A stretch of DNA of 64,000 nucleotides from Haberlea rhodopensis (GCA_907163345.1 CAJQUN010000058.1:2232001-2296000), one strand, 5' to 3'. Shown: positions 23,056-34,415, numbered from the stretch's first letter. The notes: generated by a model from the letters alone, not told the origin. Program-made: numbers and translations.

Positions 23056-23252
23056 AGGGCGTCTTACCCCATTGTATGGCATCTTACCATATCATAATCA
23101 TCGTGTGGCATCTTACCACGTGGGCATCTTACCCAATCATATGGCGTCTTACCATATCATAAACATTGCGTGGCATCTTACCACGGGGGCATCTTACCCA
23201 CTCACATACTTTGGGTGGCATCTTACCACATGGGCGTCTTACCCAATCATAC
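23056..23252 (-). repeat. Array of constant-loop hairpins in the 3' LTR of B
   Basis: Nine hairpins share a CATCTTA or CGTCTTA loop (TAAGATG on the element strand). Stems are different but paired: TATGG/CCATA, GTGG/CCAC, TGGG/CCCA, ATATGG/CCATAT, CGTGG/CCACG and GGG/CCC. The copy in the 5' LTR is at about 29797-29993. Confidence 0.85.
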
Positions 23253-23269
23253 ACGTCGTGTGACCTTAT

Positions 23270-23500
23270 CATAGACTTCGTCATCATAGACGTCCTCATA
23301 AACATCATTATCATAAACATCATCATAAGCATCATCATCGTAACATCATCATAAGCATCATCATCGTAACATCATCATAAGCATCATCATCGTAACATCA
23401 TCATAAGCATCATCATGTAAATATCATCATAGACATCATCATCATAAATATCATCATAGACATCATCATCATAACATCATCTTAAACATCATCATAATAT
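23270..23500. repeat. ATC-rich 26-bp tandem repeat in the LTR of B
   Basis: TAACATCATCATAAGCATC... repeats every 26 bp (for example 23341 and 23367) inside a longer CATCAT-rich tract. The 5' LTR copy has one more clean unit (about 30010-30240). It looks like ordinary slippage. Confidence 0.8.
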
Positions 23501-23706
23501 GTAAGGGTATGGTTTACCGTCCGATGCTCGTACGTCTCTTACGTACCTTAATTCCAAAAGAAGGAGAAATCGTAGACTTTATCTCCTTGAAGTCGTGGGT
23601 ACCTGGGACGGTTCTACATAACCATACAAATTGATATTAGAAGCTAAATATAGTCCAATATCCAAAAATCCCACATAAATATCAAAAATCCATCTTTTTA
23701 CAGCTC

Positions 23707-23914
23707 GCGATCGATCGCTGCCCAGGCGCGATCGATCGCGAGATCGCACTGGACGAGGGGCAAAAATTCTCTTCTTGGCGATCGATCGCCACTTTTGGCG
23801 CGATCGATCTCCAGCCTCGCCGATCGATCGCCCAAGAGTGGCGATCGATCGCCAAATGCTACTGGCGGGCACTGGAGGCTCGCGATCGATCGCCAAGAAC
23901 GGGCGATCGATCGC
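23707..23914 (-). repeat. Eight phased GATCGATC boxes in the 3' LTR of B
   Basis: Cores start at 23709, 23730, 23780, 23802, 23822, 23843, 23884 and 23904 (steps 21, 50, 22, 20, 21, 41, 20). Read on the element strand this is the same 2+4+2 order and almost the same spacing as A. Confidence 0.9.
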
Positions 23915-24595
23915 CGAGTGCTGTACTCCGAAATGTCGCCATTAATGCTCATTTTTCAAGCTCTTCCTCAAGCCACCCAAAACCAAACTTCCTCACAACT
24001 TCAATAACATCATAACCCACTAAAACCCACATAAAACACTTCAAAAATCATACCCCAACCATAAACAACACATACCCAAACAAACCCACATAAAACATCA
24101 AAAACTTAACCCATTTTCAACACCAAACATCATAAAACTTATAGGAATGGTTCCATACCTCTTGTAGGCTCCAAATCCTAGCAAAGATCACACAAACAAA
24201 GTTTTTGTGGAACTTTCCTTCTCCTCTTTTGGTGGAACTCGAAAATCGGTAGGGTTTGGGGTTTGGGAAGTGATTTGGGGATTTTTAAAAGGTGAAAGCT
24301 AAAGTGGGGGTTAAAGTGATGGGTAGAGGATTTAAAAAGGGGTTACTTTAACTTAATTAAAATTGTACCCCAAACTTAACATGATGTATAAAATGCTCCA
24401 ACATAGAATTTTAAAAGCATTTTACAAAAATGCTCCAAACTTCATCTAAAATCACATCCTCCTCATATTTAATAATTAACACAATTAAATCATGTTAACA
24501 TCTTAATACCCAACACATAAATCCATCAACACATGATACATCATATAAACATAATTAATGCCTTACTTGCAATTAATTAATTTCGGGGCATCACA

Positions 24596-24631
24596 TTACT
24601 CCCCCACTTACAAGATTTCGTCCTCGAAATC
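24596..24631 (-). other. Polypurine tract and pre-PPT hairpin of element B
   Basis: GATTTCG-AGGA-CGAAATC (24614-24631, minus strand) precedes AAGTGGGGGAGTAAT at the LTR edge. Confidence 0.85.
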
Positions 24632-24653
24632 GCATGCACTTACCCAAAAGAAA

Positions 24654-25109
24654 CTAAACATAAATCATACCAGAAAATAGTTCGGGGTAATGCTGCATCA
24701 TATGCCGCCCCGTCTCCCACGTAGCCTCCTCGACACCCCGACGATCCCACTGAACTTTGACCATCGGTATAACTTTACTTCGTAGTCTGCGATCCTCACG
24801 ATCCAGAATTCTGACCGGTCGTTCAACGTAGGATACATCTGAGTCTAACTGCACTTCAGTAGGCTGTAAAACATGAGACGGGTCTGCCTCATATTTTCTC
24901 AACATAGAAACATGGAAGACATCATGAATTCCAGATAAGGACGGCGGTAGAGCCAATCGGTAAGCCAAAGTGCCGATACGCTGTAATACCTCATACGGTC
25001 CAACATACCTCGGGGATAACTTCCCCCGCATACCAAATCGAATAACACCCCTGAAGGGTGAGATTTTCAAGAAGACCTTGTCTCCTACTTGAAATTCTAG
25101 CGGCCGTCA
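24654..25109 (-). pseudogene. gag-pol: Integrase C-terminus and chromodomain-like tail of B
   Basis: The frame continues that of the upstream integrase after a TGA at 25107-25109, where F and G have an Arg codon in the NKRRRPLEF stretch. It contains the KISPFRGV...GKLSPRYVGPYEVLQRIG segment, LPPSLSGIHDVFHVSMLRKY, and the tail VQWDRRGVEEATWE...YPELF. The stop is at the usual place just before the pre-PPT hairpin. Confidence 0.9.
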
Positions 25110-26564
25110 CCGCTTATTTGCATAGGCTGCTTGCCTATCTTGGGCCGCTTTCATCTTTAAGCGTATCATCTTAATCTTTTCCTCCATGTCCTTAATCATA
25201 TCCGGTCCTCCGACTGCTTTACTCGTCAAGTCTTCCCAATACAGCGGTGACCTACATCGTCGTCCGTATAGAGCTTCAAAAGGGGCCATTTGAATGCTCG
25301 CCTGATAGCTGTTATTGTATGACAACTCTACCAGTGGTATAGATTCTTGCCACGGAGTATCAAACTCCAAAACACATGCCCTCAGCATATCTTCGAGCGT
25401 CTGTATAGTACGCTCCGTTTGGCCATCTGTCTGAGGGTGATAAGCTGTACTCAGTCTCACCTTGGTGCCCAAAGCTGTCTGGAGACCCTCCCAGAAATGA
25501 GAAGTAAACCTTGGGTCTCTGTCAGACACGATCGAGACTGGAACCCCATGCAACCTTACTACATCCCGTACATACAATTGGGCCATCTTTAGATACGTGA
25601 AAGTCATACTGTAAGGGATGAAATGAGCTACTTTCGTCAGCCTATCCACGATCACCCAGATCGCATCAAATCCAGAGGCCGACCTTGGCAAGTGGGTCAC
25701 GAAGTCCATAGATATATGCTCCCACTTCCACTTAGGTACCTCCAAGCTCTTCAGCTCGCCACCAGGCCTCTGTCTTTCTGCCTTTACTTGTTGGCAGATT
25801 AAACATCTCTTAACATAACTGATCACATCACGCTTCATGCGTCTCCACCAGAATTGACCGCACAGGTCCTTATACATCTTTCTTCCTCCGGGGTGGATAC
25901 TGAATCGGCTACTATGAGCCCGTTCCAAAATTCCTTTACGTAACTCTGGTGTATCTGGGACTACCCATCGGTTGCCCAGTCTTAGTGAATCATCTTCAGC
26001 CACTCTAAACTTTGTTGGCTGACCTCGAAGTGCTATCGATGACCATCTCTGCACTTCATCATCAGACCTCTGGGCTTTCCTGATAGCCTCAAATACGTTT
26101 GGCTCGGCCAATAAGGTCGACACTCGCACCGGCGACGTGTCTACATCGAAGTCATAGCCCAGATGGCAATAGGAAGTCATCAAAGCTGATAAACACATAA
26201 CATCCTCAGCAGTACTCTTCACCTTCCGACTTAAGGCGTCTGCTATCAAATTTGCTTTACCAGGATGGTACTCAATTTCACAGTCATAATCCTTGAGCAA
26301 ATCCATCCATCTTCTTTGACGCATATTCAGTTTAGCCTGAGTGAATAGAAACTTTAGGCTCTTATGGTCCATAAAGATGGTAAACGTAGTACCATAAAGA
26401 TAATGACGCCAAATCTTCAAGGCGAAAATGATAGCCGCCAGTTCCAGATCATGGACTGGGTACCTGGTCTCATGAGGCTTCAACTGTCTCGAAGCATAGG
26501 CTACCACTTGTCTGTCTTGCATCAATACGCAGCCCAAACCCTGCAATGATGCATCCGTGTACAA
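25110..26564 (-). pseudogene. gag-pol: RNase H and integrase part of B
   Basis: The segment starts at the RNase H motif (YTDASLQGLG), one frame away from the RT part: one T is missing near 26567. It has the TDHKSL-type motif (here MDHKSL), the ADALSRK linker, the integrase zinc region (RAHSSRFSIHPGG...CLICQ) and a DD35E core with MDF, SDRDPRF and QTERT intact. It ends at the TGA at 25107. Confidence 0.92.
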
Positions 26565-26677
26565 GCAAACCTCTTATCCTCAGACGGAATCACCAACACT
26601 GGCGCTGTCGTCAAACGACGCTTCAATTCTTGGAAGCTTTCCTCACAAGCTTCGGACCAAAAGAATGGGACTCCTTT

Positions 26678-27898
26678 CTAAGTCAGCCGTGTCAATGGTT
26701 TAGCGATCTTAGAAAATCCCTCGACAAAACGTCGATAATAACCTGCTAAGCCAAGAAAACTCCGTATCGCGGGTACATAAGTGGGTGCTGCCCACTCCAT
26801 CACAGCTTCGATCTTCCTGGGATCCACAGATATCCCTTGGTTAGATATGACATGGCCTAGGAATACCACGCTGTCCAACCAGAACTCGCACTTGCTAAGC
26901 TTTGCATACAACTGATGATCCCTGAGGATCTGAAGTACTGTCCTCAAGTGCCGTACATGATCTTCTTCGGTCCGAGAGTAGATGAGTATATCGCCAATGA
27001 AAACTATGACAAATTGGTCCAAAAATGGCTGGAACACCTTGTTCATCAAACTCATGAAAACAGCCGGGGCATTTGTCACCCCAAAAGGCATGACTAGGAA
27101 TTCATAGTGCCCATACCTCGTCCTGAAGGCTGTCTTCTGAACATCCTCTTCTCTTACTCGAATCTGATGGTACCCCGACCTCAGATCGATCTTACTGTAG
27201 AGCCTCGTACCCTGCAACTGATCAAACAAATCATCGATCCTCGGGAGTGGGTACTTATTCTTCACTGTAGCTTTGTTCAGTTGTCTGTAATCGATGCACA
27301 AACGCATCGAACCATCTTTCTTCTTCACAAATAAAACTAGTGCTCCCCAGGGCGATACGCTAGGGCGTATATAGCCTTTATCAAGGAGCTCTTGCAACTG
27401 AATCTTTAATTCCCTTAGCTCCGCTGGTGCCATCCTATAAGGGGCACGAGAAATGGCCGACGTCCCCGGTAATAACTCAATCCCAAACTCGACCTCTCTC
27501 GTCGGTGGGAATCCGGGAATCTCCTCCGGAAAGACATCGGGAAACTCCGCCACTACGGGCACATCCTCAACTTTTACTTCTTCTTTCTTTTTCGTAACAT
27601 CAACGGCATATATGAGATAGCCTGTATGGCCTCGTTCCAATAACTGTGCCATCTTGACAGCAGATATCAATGGAATCTTTGAGCGAGAACCATCCCCATA
27701 GAACGTCCATGGAATTCCCATATCAGATTTGAACCGTACTGTCCTCTGCCTGCAGTTCACAACTGCCCGATACCTGTTCAGAACGTCGATGCCCAGAATG
27801 CAGTCAAAATCTGACATTCCCAGAACAATCAAATCTGACCTTAGTTCTTTATCCTCAAAATAAATGAGGCCATTGTAGACGATCCGATCAGTAATCAT
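26678..27898 (-). pseudogene. gag-pol: Reverse transcriptase part of B with FIGD active site
   Basis: It covers the protease tail (SDFDCILGIDVLNRY) and the complete RT core. The catalytic FIDD box reads FIGD: the first Asp codon is GGC (GCC on the plus strand at 26993-26995). RT polymerase needs both Asp residues, so this copy should be inactive. The frame ends at a TAG (26678-26680) replacing a Gln codon in the PLTQLTQKG stretch. A C-run of six instead of five (GGGGGG on the plus strand, 27911-27916) shifts the frame from the protease segment. Confidence 0.92.
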
Positions 27899-28451
27899 AC
27901 TTCTTCCAGCGGGGGGTCGAGACTATAAGAGGTGTGGGCGACGGAGAAGTGCATATGTGGTGTCTTTCCACAAAACTTGTTGACACAAAAGAGTGTGACG
28001 CACCTGTGTTGATCAAAATAAAAGCAGGGTGCGTAAATAAAAGACACGTACCCGCTATAACCTCCTCCGGAGCCGCTGAAGCCTGCTCCCTTGTCAATGC
28101 ATAGACTTGTCCTTGAGGTGGCCCCATGGGCTGACCTCCATGCTGACGCGGCACAAATGGGGGTCTGTGCTGTGCTGTCCTATCCGCAGGCCTCCCCGCA
28201 GAACCCTGTTGACTTCCCCTGTTGGGACATTGTCTAGCAAAGTGGCCCTTGTCGCCACAAACATAGCACCCTACACAATCTTTCGTCGGATGTGGTTGCC
28301 CACAAAGAGTGCATTGGATCTTCCCGGATCTATCTCCCTGAGACTGCCCCCTTCCAGATATCACTCCTTCGGTTCCCTTTCCATCTATTGTCAGACCTCT
28401 TACCACTGAACCTTGACGCCGATGAGTTCCCCCTTGACTTGAACTGATCAT
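27888..28451 (-). pseudogene. gag-pol: Gag C-terminus and protease part of B, protease Asp lost
   Basis: It contains two Cys/His knuckles (CTLCGQPHPTKDC and CYVCGDKGHFARQC) and the protease. The active-site motif reads NTGAS instead of DTGAS: the codon is AAC (GTT on the plus strand at 28008-28010). An Asn at this place abolishes aspartic protease catalysis in known families. The segment is joined to gag by a frameshift near 28365, where five bases are missing compared with F and G. Confidence 0.92.
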
Positions 28452-29163
28452 TCCTTGGCTTCAAATTATCCGGAGTGGATTTCTGAGAGGGTGCCGACGG
28501 TGGTACAACATCAGGGTATGCACCCACTCCTAGTTCGGCCAGCTCGGCCCGTGAGAGTGCATCGTCAAAACAAGTAGGGCCATAAGTGATCACCCTATCG
28601 TATAGCTCCGGCCTCAAACCTTTCATGAAATTCCTCATCTTTGCTTGCGTGCTCGTGGCAATGTGAGGCACATATCTGAGCAAGGAGCAAAACTGAAGAG
28701 CATAATCTGACACTGACATATTACCTTGCTTGAGGTGAGTGAATTCATCTTCCTTAGCCTGTCGTGCTGCAGCCGAGAAATAACGGTTCAGAAAGCGAGT
28801 TCGAAACATCTTCCAGTTAACTTCAAGACCTTGAGCCTCTTGCTCTACCACAGTTGTCTTCCACCACATTAGCACCTTCTTGGCCAATTGGAACTCTGCT
28901 AACCGTATCCATGCTGTCTTCGCACATGGGGCTGCCACAAAGATCTGCTCTATTCTTTCTAACCATTCCTCAGCTCGTTCCCCAGTTTCGGTTCCTTCAA
29001 AAGTTGGGGGTCGGTAAGCAAGAAACTGAGTTAAGCTTAGCTCCCCTGGCAACAACTGTTGTTCGGCCGATTCATCATCAAAAGCTGGCGGGGGTAGGGG
29101 ATTCGTACGCCCCGCACTCGCATTGACGCTCACTGCGTCGCCTACCTCCACATTTGCGGCCAT
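28330..29163 (-). pseudogene. gag-pol: Gag N-terminal part of B
   Basis: The ATG at 29163 (29161-29163) opens MAANVEVGDAVSVNAS, the same start as A, F and G. The capsid-type domain (FEGTETGERAEEWLERIEQIF to FMKGLRPELYDR) is intact. The frame leaves the family consensus near 28365 and stops at 28330. The start codon is preceded by TTGCAG|T on the element strand, a possible splice acceptor. Confidence 0.92.
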
Positions 29164-29353
29164 ACTGCAACACAAGGGTTAACAACAAGATCCAAAAGCA
29201 GTTCGTATAAGACTTCGTTAGATAAACAAAACATGTTAGCACAACATCATGTACTTCATATGCAACTTATGCACAAAACATGTTCGAAAGTAAGCACCTA
29301 GCTAACTTATTGCTAAGGCTACCCTTCACTCATCCCCGGGTTATCTAACCACT

Positions 29354-29365
29354 GCTCTGATACCA
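29354..29365 (-). other. Primer-binding site of element B
   Basis: TGGTATCAGAGC on the minus strand lies 4 nt from the 5' LTR and matches initiator tRNA-Met. Confidence 0.9.
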
Positions 29366-29369
29366 CTAA

Positions 29370-31336
29370 TGTAGGGTCTTCCTGCCTTAATGTCAATTAG
29401 TACACATAAATTGGACAGAACATGCATTTATAACCTCTTAAGGGTTCCGGTTGTAGCTTGAGCTAAGGAGATTATAGGCCAAAATAAAATTTCCAAAAGC
29501 TATTTAACTACATTCCCATTAATGAATGTTAAAGCTATAGTTTTACACTACTCCTAGAGTAGAGACTATCAAAATCCTGCATCCTACATTCATCATGCTC
29601 CCTTTAGCTCACTTCCTTAACCCGACCCTAGGCCCTTGGTCCAAAAGTGTACCTACAGGGATAACACATCGTGAGCATACACATATTTACTTAACATTAT
29701 ATAAAAGCATACAATAATGCATAACATCTTAGTTAAGTAAAGGTTATTGGTCGTCCTTCGACTTCCTTTGTTATCCCTGACTCTTATTCATATATTAGGG
29801 CGTCTTACCCCATTGTATGGCATCTTACCATATCATAATCATCGTGTGGCATCTTACCACGTGGGCATCTTACCCAATCATATGGCGTCTTACCATATCA
29901 TAAACATTGCGTGGCATCTTACCACGGGGGCATCTTACCCACTCACATACTTTGGGTGGCATCTTACCACATGGGCGTCTTACCCAATCATACACGTCGT
30001 ATGACCTTATCATAGACTTCGTCATCATAGACGTCCTCATAAACATCATTATCATAAACATCATCATAAGCATCATCATCGTAACATCATCATAAGCATC
30101 ATCATCGTAACATCATCATAAGCATCATCATCGTAACATCATCATAAGCATCATCATCGTAAATATCATCATAGACATCATCATCATAAATATCATCATA
30201 GACATCATCATCATAACATCATCTTAAACATCATCATAATATGTAAGGGTATGGTTTACCGTCCGATGCTCGTACGTCTCTTACGTACCTTAATTCCAAA
30301 AGAAGGAGAAATCGTAGACTTTATCTCCTTGAAGTCGTGGGTACCTGGGACGGTTCTACATAACCATACAAATTGATATTAGAAGCTAAATATAGTCCAA
30401 TATCCAAAAATCCCACATAAATATCAAAAATCCATCTTTTTACAGCTCGCGATCGATCGCTGCCCAGGCGCGATCGATCGCGAGATCGCACTGGACGAGG
30501 GGCAAAAATTCTCTTCTTGCTGATCGATCGAGACTTTTGGCGCGATCATCTCCAGCCTCGCCGATCGATCGCCCAAGAGTGGCGATCGATCACCAAATGC
30601 TACTGGCGGGCACTGGAGGCTCGCGATCGATCGTCAAGAACGGGCGATCGATCGCCGAGTGCTGTACTCCGAAATTTCGCCATTAATGCTCATTTTTCAA
30701 GATCTTCCTCAAGCCACCCAAAACCAAACTTCCTCACAACTTCAATAACATCATAACCCAGTAAAACCCACATAAAACACTTCAAAAATCATACCCCAAC
30801 CATAAACAACACATACCCAAACAAACCCACATAAAACATCAAAAACTTAACCCATTTCAACACCAAACATCATAAAACTTATAGGAATGGTTCCATACCT
30901 CTTGTAGGCTCCAAATCCTAGCAAAGATCACACAAACAAAGTTTTTGTGGAACTTTCCTTCGCCTCTTTTGGTGGAACTCGAAAATGGGTAGGGTTTGGG
31001 GTTTGGGAAGTGATTTGGGGATTTTTAAAAGGTGAAAGGTAAAGTGGGGGTTAAAGTGATGGGTAGAGGATTTAAAAAGGGGTTACTTTAACTTAATTAA
31101 AATTGTACCCCAAACTTTAACATGATGTATAAAATGCTCCAACATAGAATTTTAAAAGCATTTTACAAAAATGCTCCAAACTTCATCTAAAATCACATCC
31201 TCCTCATATTTAATAATTAACACAATTAAATCATGTTAACATCTTAATACCCAACACATAAATCCATCAACACATGATACATCATATAAACATAATTAAT
31301 GCCTTACTTGCAATTAATTAATTTCGGGGCATCACT
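29370..31336 (-). repeat. 5' LTR of element B (1967 bp)
   Basis: It matches 22629-24595. The hairpin array is at about 29797-29993, the GTACGT repeat at 30271-30289 and the GATCGATC cluster at 30447-30655. Differences from the 3' LTR are enriched in the cluster: one core is shortened and several flanking CpG positions are changed (for example GATCGCC to GATCACC and GATCGTC). Confidence 0.95.
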
Positions 31337-31341
31337 TTCTC

Positions 31342-31394
31342 AGTGTCCTAACTCTAGTTCGAGCATATCCCAGATATATGCTCTGATACCATAA
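31342..31394 (-). other. Leader and primer-binding site of element D
   Basis: TGGTATCAGAGC (31380-31391, minus strand) lies 3 nt from the D 5' LTR, followed by about 40 bp of leader. B inserted here, which separated this stub from the rest of D. Confidence 0.88.
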
Positions 31395-32410
31395 TGTGAG
31401 GGCCCGATCCTAATGTGGTGTTTAATTAACACATAATGATTAATTAACGTAACAAGCGGAAGATTTATTTCAAAGGTCTTATCAAATGGCCCTAAAAATT
31501 TTTTCGCTTTTAGGTGATACATATATAATGATACTGAAAATACGTAATTCCAGTTTCCAATTTAACATGTTGAGCATAACATCCATATCAAGTATAAATC
31601 AACCAGTAGTAGAATACTTAAAATACAGATACTCGGGGCATACCCCGTTAATTCAAAACATAATTAAAAATATTCTAACAACTACTGGGACTCAAAATAA
31701 AACATAAACCTGAGCTCGCTCTCAAGGAGCTCTGGTATCTCTCGATGCGTCGCTGTAAGCATCGTCTCCATGTCCTCCTGTAAAGCCTGTCATGTCCGAA
31801 CAACAAAAGACATGACAGCCCCCACAAAGGGGGTCAGTACCCCAGTACGAGAAATAAATAAATCATGTCAAATGACAAAGTATCATGCAATGCATACCAT
31901 GTATGAATGCGATGTATGAATGGGTACAAGGAATCGAATATCAAGATACCAAAAATCGGAGTCCAAAGGAAGGTATCATCAAATCATCAAAGCTCGAGCA
32001 GAGGGTGACAATATGCGTACATTGCGCTAGGAAAACTCATCCTATGTACGTTACTGCATCCAGCCCTCGTGTCTAGGTCCGGTCGCACCTGCACGTGACT
32101 ACAGTTACTACCTATACTGCCTGTCATCGCCATGCTCGTCGTACCCGACACTCAGAGTAAGTCAACTCAGTCAAATCATGGATATCAAAGGAATGATAGA
32201 TCAATATGATATGCCCATGAATCATTTATGCATCAAATGACATATGCAACTCAATATATCATGCAATCTCATGTGAAAGTATATACAAATCATGTAATTT
32301 CACATATCATGTAATCCAAGATATTCATCATGTCATGTAGTCACATAAGAATCATATAGTGACAAATAAGTCATATAAATCAAATAATGACATATAAGGC
32401 CATACATTAG
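31395..32410 (-). repeat. Truncated 5' LTR of element D
   Basis: It matches 7303-8318 with about ten differences and one small indel. It breaks off after ACATTAG, where the 3' LTR continues CATCATTACACG. The missing 1.9 kb is not found elsewhere in the window. Confidence 0.92.
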
Positions 32411-33364
32411 TGTGTGTGCAGCAGTGTGTGTGCGTGAGTGTGTTTCTGCATGTGTGTGTGTGTCCAGCATGTGATTGTTTGTGAAGATGGTGTTTGTGTA
32501 TGTATTCCTTCATGTATTGAAGTATTGTAATTGGGAATGGGATAACATGAGGAATGTTTTGATTGTTGGAAGTTAATTGGGGCTCACTTTATTGTGGAAT
32601 TGTTGAAAATAAATTGTGGAATATGTCTTGGCTTAGTATTATTATTGGTTAAAAGATGAAGATTAAAATCATGCATGGAATGTGTTTGTTAATAGGCTTA
32701 AAGGAAATTCAAGTGTGGGTCTAAGTGTTGTTAGTGGGGTGAAAATGACTAACTTTTATGGCTTGTAGCCATTGTGATATTTGGTAGATGTTGGGCTATG
32801 GTATGAGATGTGTTACAATTGGAAGCATGTGTAGTGTGTAAATAAGTGGGTTATATACATGCTAGTATGTGTTAACATGGAATAGAGTGTATGGTGATAT
32901 TTATGCTCAAATGGATAGCATAGCATGTATTAATGATTTATGTCACTTTATTGAGTTTCAAATCTTAATAGTACTAAATCAAGAATTTTGGAATCCAATG
33001 CATCTTTAAATTGTTAAAGTTGAATTTAATCAATAAATGACTTTATGTTGGGATTAAGGGAATTAGATTTAAAAGGGTAGAATCTTGTATCTACATGGAT
33101 CCTTTCTTTCATGTCTTGGTTTGAATCACCCCGGTGTGAGTTTGAATATTTGGAACATGTTATTTGACTTATTGGATTGTTTTAGTTAGACACTAGTTGA
33201 ATATTATTATGCATACACCCTTGCACTTTCTTTCCTCTGTTGAACTGGTGTGTCTAGTGAACTACTATGTGAGTTGGGCGTGATCTTGCACGTATGGGTG
33301 TGTGTATCCTGCATCATGTGTGTGATGTAGCGGATGATGGGAGAAAATGGGGTTTTGCATCACC
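32411..33364. repeat. Unassigned LTR-like DNA (probable 5' part of H), starts in a GT-rich tract
   Basis: It begins with TG/GTGTGTG repeats (32411-32465) and continues T/G-rich with no reading frame. E inserted at its right end (duplication AATGA, 33365-33369), and the DNA continues at 51561. Joined to 51561-51597 and 60525-61848 it makes about 2.3 kb, starting TG and ending CA, the size of an LTR. That reading is inference. Confidence 0.45.
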
Positions 33365-33700
33365 AATGATGTGATGACCTGAGATTAGGGATGTTAATCC
33401 CGGAGTGTTAATAACCCCTAAAGTTGTTTTACGTGGCGACTTGGAGTTTAATCGCGGTGTTGGGCCTTCTGGGCTCGTTTATTTGGGTAGTTGGGATCGT
33501 TGGATCCCGAGGTTGAGATTGTGTTCTCATTCTGGTGAAAAATCTAAGAGTTGGGTTTTTAGTGTGACTCGGAATCTCGGGTGCTTGGTGTGGGCACCGG
33601 TAGGGGGTTTTTGAGTTAGAGAGAGAATTTTTGAAAACAGATGATTTTTAAGGAATCATGATGTATTTGTGGGGCTATTAGTATTTCGGGGTATTTTTGC

Positions 33701-33708
33701 TATAAATA
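33701..33708 (+). promoter_or_regulatory. TATA box of the E 5' LTR
   Basis: TATAAATA is followed 40-90 nt later by a CCTCCCTCTCTCTCTCC tract typical of plant transcription starts. The same site recurs at 40061-40068 in the 3' LTR. Confidence 0.75.
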
Positions 33709-33993
33709 CCAGTTGAACCCGAGATTTTAATTATCGGAACCATTTTCCCCACCTCCCTCTCTCTCTCCTCCCGCGCGATTTCTCGATCCCCTTTGACCCC
33801 CACGCACAAAAGCGCTTTGCCCGCCGCCGTCCGGCCGTCGTTCGGCGCGTCTGACCCGCCGCCAGCTTCGTCTCTTCCAGGCGCTCCTCCCCATACCAAC
33901 AATTCGAAGTTTGGTCGCGATTTGAGCTCGGATTTGCCAGAAAAGCGCTAGGGTTCGAACTGGATTTCTGTCCGATTTTGTGGCTCGATTTTG

Positions 33994-34415
33994 GTACGAT
34001 TTTTGGGGCTTTTCTTCCAGTGTTTTTGGGGTGTTTTGTGCTGCATTTTGTGTCGAAAATTTTATGCTTTGTGGTTCAAAGATTTTGGTTGCCAATTGAT
34101 TCGATTTGAGCGCTGGTTGCATGGCTTTTGGTTCGAATTTCTTGCTGTTGGGCGAGGGTTTGGTTCGAAAATTGGGGTTTTTTGGCAGGGAGTTATGATT
34201 CTTGTTAGTAATCGATTAATTCATGTTTTAGATGAATTATGGTGTTTAGTTTGGGTTCGATTTGTGTTGTGAAGGTTCGAAAATTGGTGGGGAGTTATTG
34301 AGCAATTTTGGATAATGGTTAATTGTCGTGTGTTGACAATATTTTTGAGGGTTATGAGTGTGCTTGAGCATGGGTTGCATGTTCGTAAATAATTGTGAAT
34401 TATTTATCGTGTTAG
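33994..34415 (+). other. Putative leader intron, absent from C
   Basis: The segment begins GTACGA and ends GTGTTAG, is T-rich, and lies downstream of the TATA box. In C the flanks are joined directly (CGATTTTTG|CACATC). In the 3' LTR of E it is 40344-40764. LTR I has a similar 3' end to the segment (GCATGTTAG|CAC at 63282), so presence is likely ancestral and C lost it. Confidence 0.65.

Larger units (their letters stand above)
22629..24595 (-). repeat. 3' LTR of element B (1967 bp)
   Basis: It starts TGTGATGCCCCG and ends GACCCTACA on the minus strand. In minus-strand order it contains a leader, eight GATCGATC boxes (23707-23914), TGTAG|AACCGTCCCAGG, the GTACGT repeat (23529-23547), an ATC-rich tandem repeat, the hairpin array (23056-23252) and CCCTGTAG|GTAC (22912). 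Confidence 0.95.
22629..31336 (-). mobile_element. Element B: Ty3/gypsy chromovirus-like element inserted in D
   Basis: This complete minus-strand element of 8708 bp has target duplication TTCTC (22624-22628 and 31337-31341). Both LTRs are 1967 bp. The outermost base at 31336 is T instead of A, a terminal mutation. Gag-pol is full length in content but carries at least three frameshifts, two nonsense codons and two catalytic substitutions (protease Asp to Asn, RT Asp to Gly). Confidence 0.95.
7303..32410 (-). mobile_element. Element D: old Ty3/gypsy element split by C and B
   Basis: The minus-strand element consists of a 3' LTR (7303-10230), internal DNA (10231-14302, 22321-22628, 31342-31394) and a truncated 5' LTR (31395-32410). 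The pieces join cleanly once C and B are removed at their target duplications (GCAAC and TTCTC). The pol region is decayed beyond reading, yet the two LTRs differ at only about ten sites over about 1 kb. The 5' LTR stops at 32410, so the outer target duplication is lost. Confidence 0.85.

Noticed and set aside
23270..23500. CATCAT-rich tract in the LTR of B as a regulatory element
   Set aside because: The copy number changes between LTRs and the units are simple, so slippage is enough to explain it.
32404..32410. ACATT beside 32410 and again at 61849 as a target duplication of H
   Set aside because: The left copy is two bases short of the presumed TG start, and D does not resume after the right copy. 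The match could be chance.
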